A DNA stretch of 64,000 nt. It comes from Dermatophagoides farinae. Its lineage: Eukaryota > Arthropoda > Arachnida > Sarcoptiformes > Pyroglyphidae. This document shows positions 1-10,385 of this stretch, piece after piece. A program made the translations under genes and the position numbers. Under the pieces are notes generated by a model. It did no database searches. It had not been told where the DNA came from and saw only the letters and a program-made list of their open reading frames with translations. The stretch is taken from contig NC_134680.1 of NCBI RefSeq assembly GCF_024713945.1, forward strand, positions 5,515,501 to 5,579,500, in the 5' to 3' direction. Positions within the stretch are counted from its first letter, which is position 1, and the number at the start of each line of letters is the position of its first letter.

Positions 1-1439
1 GCTTGTTGATCAATCAATCGATAGGTCCAATAATGATGGATATGATGATATGAATATTGTGGGTGTAATGGTGGTGGTCGTAGTCGTTGTCATCATCATC
101 ATCATCATCAATAAATCATTGACATAGACACATCTCGATAGAACTGGATATTATTGTATATCGAGTACATCAATATCAGCAAAAAAAAAGATCAATACAA
201 AAATATTGACTACTATATACGGATATATTTGGATGACACCATCATTGATTTTTTTTCTATATATATTCATACACACACACACAGACAAAACACAAACTTC
301 AATGTAAATAGTTTAATTATTAGATTTACGACGACAACGACAACAACAACAATATGTGATGATCGAAATGATGAGAAATAATACCATAAAAAACATCATC
401 AGAATTAGATATCTTGAATAGACGAAACCTGGATGTTCCGGGAATTCCATTTTCATTTTCCATTGATAACAAAAAAAAATTTCGTAAAATGGATAAATTG
501 TAGAGCATTAGTGGTAATAAATTTATTATTATTACATCAACGAAAAACAAAACACACAACAATTATATAGCCACCAAGATAAAGAATGAAAGAAAAAAAA
601 AAATGCAACAAGTTGCCACAAACGTATAGAAATTCATATAATATATAATGATCATCAAAATGGAGAAACCGAAAAAAAACTATGAGAATATGACGCATGC
701 ACACAACATTGGAAAAAAGTCTTTGAATGATGATGATGATAATCAGAGAAGAAGACGAACAAAAAAAAAAATCAAAAGCAGCAGCATTTAAAGACATAAA
801 AATGCAGCAATATAAAATTGTGTGTGTGTGTTTTGAAATGCAATTTACAAAATGATTATGATAATCTCACACATCCACACACAGTAATTAAAATTTATTT
901 TGAATTTTTCTGATGACGTAGAATGAAATTATTTTTTTTTCTTTTCTTTTTTCCTTTCCCATTTTTTTTCCACATAACAATGTAACATCATCATTATCAT
1001 TATCATTAAACGAATTTGAACCAGAAAAATACATTTCATCATTATTGCAATAATAAGAAGAAAAAGGCTTATGATCATCATCGATATCTTGTGGGGATCA
1101 TAGAAAAACAAAACACACACACACACACATACATATCATCATCTTCGAAGAACAGTGGTGTTCAGAGCAACCACTACAACAACAACTGATCATCAACAAA
1201 AAAAAGGAGAAAAGAAAAAAATGAAATTCAGTTGCACTCTAACAAACACTTTGATAGTGATTGAAATTTTATTTTTTTTCCACTCTTTGGATAAAGAAAA
1301 AAAACAGTTGAATACATCATTACACTTAAACAACAACCAAAATTAAAAAGAAAAAAAAAGAAAATTTATTGAATTTTAAATTAGGGGCTAAAAAGCACCT
1401 GAATATTATTTTCTAGTGCACAGGTGTGAATAATTCCGT

Positions 1440-1442
<3 letters not shown>

Positions 1443-1536
<94 letters not shown>
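1443..1536. repeat. (CT)47 dinucleotide microsatellite
   Basis: This is an uninterrupted CT run of about 94 bp. On the minus strand it reads as an Arg-Glu open frame, which is an artefact of the repeat. Length in the assembly may be unreliable because such runs are prone to slippage. Confidence 0.97.
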
Positions 1537-1537
<1 letters not shown>

Positions 1538-2939
1538 ATAAATTGATCATTATCGAAAAAAGAAATCTTTCCAACGGCAACAGAGATCATTGATTTATAT
1601 TTTACACTTGATAATTACACTTAAAAATATTCAGTGCATAGTAATAAAAAAAAACAAACAAAACATTGTTGTTGTTTTCAAACGGAAATCAATAATTTTT
1701 TTTGTGGTTGCTAAGACGATATTCTTTTCTTGATTCTTGATACATGGAAAATACATTATCAATAATTAAACGAAACAGTGAAAAAAAAATTCATTTAAAA
1801 AGCAATCAATAGAATCAATTTAATATAATTATCTATTAATCAATAAAATAAATCATAATCGATGATAGATGAATCGATTGGTTATTAATGTACGAAAACG
1901 GATGTACCAAATTGTACTTGTGAATAAAAATCGATTTATTCAATCAATAAACAACAACCAACGAATTGACAATTGTATGACATATAAAAGTTGACAGTTT
2001 CAATATAACGATTACACCATCATCGTCATCATCATCAGGACACATAAATTGTGGCAAATCCCTCGAAACGAAAACGAAAAACGTCATTTAGCAACAACAG
2101 CAAAAAGAACTTAATTTGAAAAAAAATTCAATACAATCGTATAGAATAATGGGGAAGCGAAAAAAAACGATTCCTTTTATCATGAATCAATCATTATATC
2201 TCATCAAGATCCAAAAACAACATCGTTACCACCTGTAGTTATTATCATCAAAAAAAAGGAAAAATAAAAAAATCGGCATTATGGAATGAATAAATGATTG
2301 AAAGCAAAAGCAAAAAAAAAATTAATAAGAATTTTTTTTTGACGCAAAAAAATATGAATTTTTAATCATAAATTAACAGGTAATCAAAAAAAAAAAAAAA
2401 ATTCTTTTGTCCATATCATCTGAGCATTTATAAATTAATTTTTTTTCTGATTATCATTTTCATGATGATGAAGTGAAGAGGAAAAAAAATCACAAACATT
2501 CATTATCATCACTTTTTAATCATCATATTTCTGTGTGATGATGATTAAAAAAACATGTTTTTGAAGTTTCTGTTGTACAAAAAAAAAAAAAAAAAAAAAA
2601 CGAAAACGAAAACGAAAATATATCGAACGATTAAATCATAATTTGGAAAACAGAACAACGAAAAAAAAATCGTTTCCTAACTATATTAGATAGAATGATA
2701 ATGATCGTATTATTCTTGAAAAAAAATGAGAAATATAACGAAATTTTGAATAAATTACAGATGTATGTATATATTTTTTTATCATTATTATTACAAATAC
2801 ACCTGAAATGACGTCAATTTCAATATTTCATCATCAACATCCAAAATGAAAAGAAAAACATTTATCTGTAAATAAAAAAAAAAGATTTCTTTGGTTAGAT
2901 AAAATGATGAACAAGAATGAAATACAAGAATTCACATTT

Positions 2940-2980
2940 ATGGTTGTTGACGATCAGGAACCAACAACCATGGTTGTTGA
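2940..2980. repeat. Inverted/direct repeat with an 18-bp perfect palindrome
   Basis: ATGGTTGTTGA occurs at 2940-2950 and again at 2970-2980. Between them the second copy forms a perfect palindrome, CAACAACCATGGTTGTTG, at 2962-2979. The function is unknown. Confidence 0.85.
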
Positions 2981-3193
2981 TAAGCAATAGCAGCAGCAGC
3001 AGCAGCAGTCATGTTTTTTTATTATTATTTATCAATTTGAATGAATCGATTACCCGAACAATTTTTTCCTTCTTGTTTTGAAATCAATAATGAAAAAAAA
3101 TTGATCATCATTCATCATTATGTTCAACCTTTGATGACAAGAAGAAGAAGAACTGAGATGAAATGAAAATGAAAATTATCAAGAAAAAAAAAC

Positions 3194-3265
3194 CATGACC
3201 ATTCCATGATGGTTGGATGATTGTACAAAAGTAAAATGCATGACACATTCCATGATGGTTGGATG
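3194..3265 (+). repeat. Short local duplication, 46-bp period
   Basis: The 20-base string CATTCCATGATGGTTGGATG is present at 3200-3219 and again at 3246-3265, each preceded by a related CATGAC. The intervening sequence is not repeated. This looks like a small local duplication in otherwise unique DNA. Confidence 0.9.
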
Positions 3266-6200
3266 GTAGAAATTGAAAAATTTTATTATCATTCCCTAAA
3301 GGTAAATTTTTTCATTATAAAATAAATATATATAAACGAATGAATCCGTTAACTAATTTCTAATTATTCTAATGATGAACTCTTTCGATTACCATGATTA
3401 CCAAGAAAAAAAAACCACCGCACAAACATTCGAATTAACGATGAATGATAACCAGTTATTGTTATTGAATAACCTGTTGTTGTCATCATCATCATCATCT
3501 GTACGTAAGCAACAAAACGAGAGAAAAAAATTAATGATTTTTCCAATGAAAAAGAATGATTTGATTATTATTGATCATTTTACCTCTACCATTAACCCCT
3601 ATCTTGTATATAACGCATCTGCAATTTTTTTTGCAGAAAAAACACTTTTTTGTTTGTATAAGACGCGCATTATAAACAAGACTTTGGGGTATATTTACAA
3701 ATCAATAAACAAGTGATTGCAGCATCCATCCTCAAAAGTGTGTGATTATTAGTTGAAAAATAAATAAACAAGAATCCTTTGAAAGCTAAAAACGAATTAA
3801 TTAATTAAGTTATGGAAAAAAATTGCAACTAATCCTTGAAATGTCATCATCATCATCATCATGAACTGATCGATCGATTGATCAAATGATTCGATAATAT
3901 TTTAATCGATATTCAAAATATATGATTGGCAATAGCGATGACGATTCATGATCATCTTGATATAATCATTTTAAAGCGAGATTAACATAATGATTATGGC
4001 GATGATGTAATTGATTATGTCAATGTTAAACAAATAATTCGTTGGTGATTCCATTTTTTAGTGACTAGAATTTGAAAATTAAAAAAAAAAATCAACAGGT
4101 GCAACACACACAAAAAAAACAGAAAAAAGTAATGATAAACAAGAAAAAACTAGTTATCAAAAACTTATGTATGTGTGTGTGTGTGAGTGTGTAAATATCA
4201 TGTCAAAAAATAAGGAATTTCTCAATTAATTAATCAATTTGAAGAAAAAAAAATCTACATAAACCTTGAACATCACCATGAATGGTGGTCAGATTATATC
4301 AATTTTTTTTATTTATCAAATGTCATCCATAAACAGAAAAATAAACAAACTAGATATAGCCAGTTGTATATTATTATTTTTTTTTTTGGTTTGGCAAATT
4401 TTTTCACCCTTGCTGTTCAAGTTGTTCAAAGTTTTGTTCTGTAAATTCGGATGAAAACAAAACAAAAAAAAATTCAATTTCAAAAATTTCACTGTTTTTT
4501 TCTCTTGACATTCACTTATCCAGAAAAAAAAATCTCATCAGATAAAGATTATAATCATGATAATTGACTGAATGTATCGGTTTTTTTCCTATTGATACTA
4601 AACGAATATCCAATACAATCATTCTATTCGAATCAATGTGAATAACAAATTTTGATTGCAAATTGGTAGTGATTATTTTTGATATGATATGATTCCAAGC
4701 ATAACAAAGTTGATGAACAGGTTCTATACACTAGCTTGCTCTTTACATTCATATTAACAATCTTGATCATCATCATCATCATCATAAGTTCATACGAAAT
4801 AGAAAAATAAATAAATATAAATCCAGGGTCATTCAAGACGGTGAATTGAATTCAGCATATTTTTTTCAATAAAAATTATAATTTTGGATCATTTTCATTA
4901 GTATTTTTTTTCAAAATTAGAACCATTTCCACGTCGAGTGTTGCCATCTGTTGATGTAGAATGAAAGCATTATTTTGAAGAAAAAAAAATTCCACCAAAT
5001 ATTTTATATTTGTCATGAAAAATGTATTCGAAATGTGAAAAGAACAAAAAATACAATTGTAAAGCCAACACACACATGCAAAATAAGGTCGGAGAAAAAC
5101 TAACTGTCCAGATCTAGTTTGATCTGGAAACAAAACAAATAATAATAATATAATAGGAAGATACCGTATCCGTCCATCATTGGTATCCTCATCAATGTAG
5201 CCTCTAAATAATGAAGTTTAAATTTCGAAAAATCTCATGACTAAAAACAAAAATATAGCGGCAAACTCTAACAACAACAACAACAATCCTCGTTGGATTT
5301 TGTTGTTGTTGTTATTGCCGTCGTTGGTTGATGTGATAATAATAACTGATTTGCATTTCATTTACTGATAATTTGAAACCATACACCAAACACAAACACA
5401 CATATATACACACAAATGCACAGGTTTGGTCTGAAATACCGCTACAACCTAAATCAGGAAAGAAAATAAAAAGGAAATAAAAACCCAAAAACGCAAAAAA
5501 AAACATATAATAACGTGTGTTTGTATTGAAGAAAAATCTAGAAACCTTAAAAAATTATTGTTGATGAGGATACAAAATAATAATAATTGTCAATCAGTTC
5601 AAGGTAACATCGTGAAAGAGAGAGAGAGAGAGAGACAGAAAAAGAAAAAATGATGATTATGAAAAATCCAAGGATATTGAGAATGTGTGAAGAAAAACGA
5701 AAAACCAGAAAAAACCGACAATAAATTTGACAAATAAATCCAAACAATTTGAATGAAATAAAACCACTCATCATCACCTAAAGAAATTTTGATAAAAGAA
5801 ATGAAAAATTTCGGAAATTTTCCAAAAAAAAAAAACACGACAAACTCTTATAAACACACAAACACACACACACACCGAATCATCACATGGCAACAAAACC
5901 AGAAAAAAAATTGATGATGATAAAATTGAAAAAGATCTATAAAAACCTTAAAAAATGAAAACAAAAAAAATGAACCAGATAAAAAAAAAATAGAAGCCAA
6001 TAGAAAAAAAAGTTGGCTACATTCGTTTTGTACAAATAAGGAAAAACAACGTTCATCGTCATTTTGATTATTTTTAGATGATGATGACGATGATGATGTT
6101 TAGTGAAAGCATTAAGATTTAAAACTACATATATTATAAATCTAAGAGTATTTTTTTGGTGGGTAAAAAAAAAGTTGAAAGTTCAAGTTTGAATTGACGA

Positions 6201-6830
6201 GTAACTAACCTACTACTAATACTTGATCTTAGGTTATCTTGTCAATTATTAAAGATTTTCTTTTTTTCCCTTGATTATAGATCGATGGCCTGTGTGTATT
6301 TTTTTTGTGTTTGACATCAAATTCACAACAAACAGTGAGAGAAAATTATTATTATTAATTATAAATCCTAAATTAAAGGCAATGACTTTTTTGTGTTCAT
6401 ATTTTGGCACCTATACAACAACGTTTGTTCATCATTTTTTTTTGTTTCTGTCTTTTGGCTTCTGTTTTCTGAAAAATGAGAGTTTTCCACATAGGGAAAA
6501 AAATTGATCCATTAAAAATAAATCGATCTGAAATCGAAATTAGATTCTTTCTTCTTTTTTTTGAAAGGTCATATTCCACATAATAATTTGATAGTGGATC
6601 AATTTTTTCATTAAATGAAGAAAAAAAATCTATATGCTACAATGTTTGAATATGAAATTCCAAGATATTCTTCTTCATCATATAGCTAGTTTGTATGCGA
6701 AAAAAAAATTTCGAAAGAGAAAAAAATCACAAGAATAAATTCTAAAGTAAAAAAAATGATTAAAAACATTCGTTTTATTCCTATTTTATAAAGATATATA
6801 AAAATCGATTAATGTCAAATAATCGATTTC

Positions 6831-6857
6831 AAAAAAAAAAAAAAAAAAAAAAAAAAA
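6831..6857 (+). repeat. Poly(A) run (27 bases) followed by A-rich T-interrupted tract
   Basis: An uninterrupted A homopolymer is followed by three short A6-T blocks. It lies about 190 bp upstream of the receptor-like reading frame. I see no retrotransposon body before it, so I call it a simple repeat. Confidence 0.9.
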
Positions 6858-8209
6858 TAAAAAAAATAAAAAAAATAATGATCTATTGTCATGTAAATTT
6901 AAACTGATTTATAAATTATTGACTTGGTACTTGCAGCACACAAGACATTCTTTATGTTCAGATGTATTTTTAAATTCTAACCATTCAAAAAACCATTCAT
7001 TTTGATACAAGATTCAGTTGCAAAAACACACAACGCTACATTATTAGCAATGGATCGTCTATGTGAAATACTTTATAATTTTCTTGCAATCAAAATCATT
7101 AAAATGGCCAGATTTTTACGTATTGAAAAAAAGAATACCATTTCAGATATATTTCAATCAGATTATTATTATGTCCATTTTTTTCTAACTAGAATATCTT
7201 ATCGATTAGATGAATATGAAGACCATCGTATTCCAATGACATATCGAAGATTTAAAAGTGCAATATTCATCACTTTGAATGGCTTATGCATAATTATAAC
7301 ATTGACATTATATGTATGTATGAAAGAAAGTAAAATTTTGATCAACTATAAATATTTGGAAGAAATAATCAATATTCAAAGACTTGATATAATAATCATT
7401 TGTACATTATGTATGGTATGTATTGGTGAATTGATATCACTTCGTTTATTGTTTAAAGTTGTTACATATAAATCACCAATGCATGATATTGTGATGAAAA
7501 ATCTTCAATTTAATGATCAACGTTTAACATCAAATCATCTACGATATTTACATCAATATTATTTATTTTTAAAAACTATAGGAACTATATTAAGTGTCAT
7601 CATATTTCTATGTATTATTCTAGGATATGTTAGCGAAATATCATTACTAGTTTGGTCATATTTTGAAAACAAAATCTACTATACTATGACGCTAAGGATG
7701 TGTGTAAACTGCGGCGAAGCTGAGCCGGCCATTCCTGCTTATTTTCAGTACAAACCTAACTATTTGGTATGAATAACTCAGTGTGTTTTATGTGTGTGTT
7801 TCTGAGCATACGTTCAAAACAATTGAATCCGCTGAACAATTCGTCCAGCTCACAAGTAGAAGTCGCTTTAAAGAAACGCATTCTGTGGTATGTAGCTTTG
7901 ACAAATGGAATCATTGTTCTAGCTCAGCACACGTTGTTGCAGCTTTTGCATCCAATAGATGGTGCAGTCATTCAATAGAACATAGAAAGAGTTCGAATTC
8001 GAATTTTTCGAATTGATTATTGTGATAATACATGTGACACACGTGATTTTCATTTTGTGTGCCTGTGTGAGTGAGTATTTGATGATGAAATCATCATTTT
8101 TTATGATTTGGATTTGTTTACGAAAGTATTCTGGATCTGTGATTCGACATGATTCAGCTCGAAGTGTAATGCCCAATTTAAGAAGCCATTATTGTATTCA
8201 GCAAAATTG

Positions 8210-8405
8210 GCTGATCTCATATTGACAGGAACGCACAAAAACACGGAGGCTCTGATTCCTCGGATCATTTTCAAACAAATTTATCAAGATCCTGAAATGA
8301 CACAAAATGGTGCGTAGACAATTTCCTGTGGTGTTGGCTTTTGCTCTGACAATTAATAAGTCTCAAGGGCAATCTTTCGAAAAAGTAGGTGTATACATTG
8401 ATAAC
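8210..8405 (+). pseudogene. RepHel helicase C-terminal fragment, frameshifted
   Basis: One frame from 8210 reads ADLILTGTHKNTEALIPRII and runs to a TAG at 8315. The +1 frame from 8313 then reads [20 protein letters not shown] followed by SFEKVGVYI. These match the late Pif1/RecD-like helicase motifs of Helitron transposases, where [15 protein letters not shown] is highly conserved. A frameshift at about 8312 separates the two pieces. SRITSG, a little downstream at about 8465-8482, may be the remnant of the final SRV motif. The fragment cannot encode an active enzyme. Confidence 0.88.
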
Positions 8406-8750
8406 AAGTTTTACAAATGGAATGATGCATGGCTCTTTCCCAATGCAAAAATCCAAATAATCTCCAGAATCACTTCAGGATATTGAGGAAAAGCAAGGTG
8501 CTATTTTGCTGAAAAAAACAACGATCGCAGCATCTACACCAATCAATATCGTATTCCGCCAACTAATCAATATCGATGAACAATAATAAGTATGCTGTTT
8601 GATCGATAAGTTGATGTTGGATTTACGTAACATTTTCAAAAGTGTCAGGTACAATACAAAATCTAATCTGACCCTGCGGTACCAAACCGAAAGCCGGAAG
8701 CAAAACGCCGTGCATAGAAATCCACCGTCAGGCACGAAGCGTTAAAATTG

Positions 8751-8891
8751 ACACCTTTGGCTGGATGCCAAGCAGGGGGGGCGGCGCAGCCGCCACATCA
8801 ATTATATATGTAAAGCAGAACAAAACACACAGATTATAAAAATAGAGAAAAAACAAAAGTTTCTATATCCAGCTATATTGACCGTCAAGGA
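8751..8891 (+). repeat. First copy of Helitron hairpin unit, interrupted
   Basis: The left half (8751-8796) and right half (8867-8891) match the complete unit at 8895-8975 with three and one mismatches respectively. The ten bases CCCTGCGGGT that should join the halves are missing and replaced by 70 bp of AT-rich DNA (8797-8866). Confidence 0.9.
8797..8866 (+). other. 70-bp patch copied from flanking DNA
   Basis: The first 44 bases are identical to 10066-10109, outside the element and 1.27 kb downstream in the same orientation. The remainder matches 10110-10150 with two internal gaps, and the last ten bases are again nearly identical. The patch lies just after the tip of a GGCGGC-GCA-GCCGCC hairpin. 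It looks like templated filler DNA, although a dispersed repeat present at both sites is an alternative. Confidence 0.85.
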
Positions 8892-8894
8892 TTG

Positions 8895-8975
8895 ATACCT
8901 TTGACTGGATACCAAGCAGGGGGGGCGGCGCAGCCGCCACCCCTGCGGGTATCCAGTTATATTGACCGTCAAGGA
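8895..8975 (+). repeat. Second, intact Helitron hairpin unit
   Basis: The unit is a nested imperfect palindrome. ACTGGATACC at 8904-8913 pairs with GGTATCCAGT at 8948-8957, GCAGGGG pairs with CCCCTGC, and GGCGGC pairs with GCCGCC around a GCA loop. Outer CCTTTGAC and GTCAAGG arms pair imperfectly. It is a tandem copy of the interrupted unit just upstream and sits close to the Helitron 3' end. Confidence 0.9.
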
Positions 8976-9000
8976 GTCAGCCCCGCAGGGCCAGACCAGG

Positions 9001-9030
9001 ACAGGCGCGAAGCGCCTGTTCTCGGGCTGG
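9001..9030 (+). other. Helitron 3' terminal hairpin and CTRR end
   Basis: The stem ACAGGCGC (9001-9008) and GCGCCTGT (9012-9019) closes over a GAA loop. Seven bases later CTGG (9027-9030) ends the element. This hairpin is the predicted terminator of rolling-circle transposition in the Helitron family. Confidence 0.9.
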
Positions 9031-9719
9031 TTACATTTATTCAGCTACTGACATTTATGACATTATTTTTCTCAGTATGTTTTCATTTTGATTTCATGAT
9101 TACTGCCCTATTACTTGGTACAATAACTGCTGGTTTTATATCGGAATTTCTTAAATTACGTTCAAAACAATTATCACAATTTTTACAACTTAATCATTTA
9201 TCGAAACAAATTCCAATGATGAAATTTAAATGGAATCATATTCATCAAGAATATGTTGATCTTTATGAAAAAACAGCAGCGATCGATAAGACAATTAGCT
9301 TCGTATTATTATATTTGGAATCAGCTTCGAAAATTGCATCAATATCAGCCTGTATATTCTATAGTCGTCAAATCAGAATGGGAATTTCTAATTCAATAGT
9401 TCTTTGTGGAATGTTATTGGTATTTGTTTATACAAGTGTTTTATATACACGATTAACATATTCACCGACATATAATCATCAATACTGTCAATCATTATTG
9501 AAATGGATGGCAAAACGTTCAATTATTAGGAATAAAACCAAGAAACAATTCATGAATGCAATGGTCAAGTCAAATTTATTTCTACAGACAATGACACAAA
9601 ATGAATTCGGTTTTCATTGTGGTCAAGTGTTTTTCATTACGAAATTCCAAGTTCTGAAATTGTTCATGATGCATCTGCCATTGATAACAATGTTTTACAA
9701 AAAAATTTGCATGGTATAA

Positions 9720-10211
9720 ACAATGACAAATCTCTATGATTCCACAATCACTTCAGAATATTCAAAAAAAAAAAAAAAAAAATCGACATTTCCAATCAAA
9801 TGATTCTTGCAACTAAACACAGAACACAAACATAAACAGTGTGACGATTGTTTCTCATTAATTCAATGATCAATCATCAATGAAAAAAATAAAATAAAAT
9901 ATTCATAATCTAATCTGATTTCATATTCATTTCAACTTGTTAGACAAGTTTTTCTTGCCTCTCCTCTCCATTGATTCAAAATCTTGCACCATCAACAATC
10001 TAATCTCAATGTTTAACGAATAAAAAAAAATTTCAATCATCTGAAAAATCAAATTATCATTATTAATCAATTATATATGTAAAGCAGAACAAAACACACA
10101 GATTATAAATTTTTTTATATAGAGAAAAAACAAGATTTGTTAGTTTCTATCACACACACATTCACACATAAACACATCAAAAATTTGAAAAAATTAAATA
10201 AATAAATAAAC
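9720..10211. other. Spacer downstream of receptor-like gene
   Basis: No coding sequence is recognised. There is an A run at 9763-9781 and an AATAAAATAAAAT stretch near 9888-9900 that could be the receptor gene's poly(A) signal. The segment 10066-10150 is the apparent source of the patch inside the Helitron. Confidence 0.5.
10066..10150 (+). repeat. Likely donor of the Helitron 70-bp patch
   Basis: This 85-bp segment shares 44 identical leading bases with 8797-8840 and most of the rest. It contains an extra TTTTTTTAT block and a GATTTGTT-like stretch that the patch lacks. It sits in unique-looking AT-rich DNA, so I take it as the original and the element's version as the shortened copy. Confidence 0.75.
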
Positions 10212-10385
10212 TTACTTTCGTTTGGTCATTTTATTTTTCGGTTTACCCGTATTCATTTTTGATGTTTGATGATTAACCTTTATTGATGATAATGGCGGTG
10301 GTGGTTGTGGTTTGACCATATCCAATAATGGAACGGCAACCACAACCGTTGTTGTTGTTGTTGTTTTCGGCATTATCGATTCCAT
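10212..10385 (-). CDS. Possible short coding exon, unknown protein
   Basis: An ATG at 10385 opens a 57-residue minus-strand frame: MESIMPK, a Thr run, then VVVAVPLLDMVKPQPPPP, a central SSIKVNH and a basic tail with KPKNKMTKRK. An in-frame stop lies three codons upstream of the ATG. The stop TAA at 10214-10212 overlaps a good splice donor (GTAAGT from 10215), so the exon may be spliced onward rather than end here. The first acceptor-like site to the left (TTTTTCAG just before about 10043) would give the same Lys and then an immediate TGA. Local GC is raised compared with the surroundings. I do not recognise the protein; it may be a small basic protein, a first exon or chance. Confidence 0.35.
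   Translation of the reverse strand: MESIMPKTTTTTTVVVAVPLLDMVKPQPPPPLSSIKVNHQTSKMNTGKPKNKMTKRK

Larger units (their letters stand above)
1..7049. other. Gene-free AT-rich stretch with microsatellites
   Basis: No open frame here looks like a protein. The longer ones are translations of simple repeats or A/T runs. I see scattered CAT/ATG, AAC and CA runs, a 94-bp CT tract at 1443-1536, a GCA run near 2990-3008, a 27-base A run at 6831-6857 and short palindromes and duplications near 2.9-3.3 kb. The last few hundred bases presumably include the promoter and 5' UTR of the receptor-like gene that starts at 7050, but I cannot place a transcription start. Confidence 0.6.
7675..9030 (+). mobile_element. 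Helitron remnant, 1.36 kb, inserted between A and T
   Basis: The element starts with TCTACTATACTATGACGC at 7675, preceded by A at 7674. It ends with CTGG at 9027-9030, followed by T at 9031. A 5' TC, a 3' CTRR with a hairpin just before it, and insertion in an AT dinucleotide without target duplication are the defining marks of Helitrons. The hairpin stem is 9001-9008 with 9012-9019. Inside, a degraded piece of the C-terminal Pif1-type helicase of the RepHel transposase remains (8210-8405). The Rep nuclease and most of the helicase are missing, so the copy is non-autonomous. Its GC-rich 3' part differs sharply in composition from the host DNA. Excision in silico restores the host reading frame exactly, which fixes both boundaries to the base. 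Confidence 0.9.
7050..9719 (+). pseudogene. 7TM gustatory-receptor-like gene, split by a Helitron
   Basis: Two halves of one single-exon gene are 7050-7674 and 9031-9719. Removing 7675-9030 rejoins codon 225 of the open frame as ATT and gives a continuous frame of about 437 residues from the ATG at 7050; the open frame upstream to 7002 has only a TTG start. The product has about seven hydrophobic segments. Three are before the break (near 7255-7320, 7385-7450 and 7560-7660) and about four after it. The last segment follows a FGFHCGQVFFITKF stretch, which resembles the conserved C-terminal region of arthropod gustatory receptors, but the classical TYxxxxxQF motif is not clear. The family would be a plasma-membrane chemoreceptor or ligand-gated channel. 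As it stands, translation runs into the Helitron and stops at 7772, leaving about 240 residues. Both halves are free of other lesions, so the insertion appears recent. The family assignment is by overall pattern and is moderate. Confidence 0.65.

Noticed and set aside
1381-1590. Arg-Glu repeat protein
   Set aside because: It is a translation of the CT microsatellite. The same applies to the frames over 60424-60756.
3372-3716. 114-residue plus-strand frame
   Set aside because: Composition follows the local A/T and CAT repeats. No motif, splice context or conserved look.
7783-8016. Cys/Ser-rich frame in the left part of the Helitron
   Set aside because: It does not resemble Rep, replication protein A or other Helitron cargo and overlaps competing frames, so no gene is claimed.
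8892-9032. Open frame beginning inside the GC-rich Helitron end and continuing into the receptor
   Set aside because: It is a read-through from the element into the host gene. The Pro/Gln-rich first 47 residues come from the hairpin region and are not a true N terminus.
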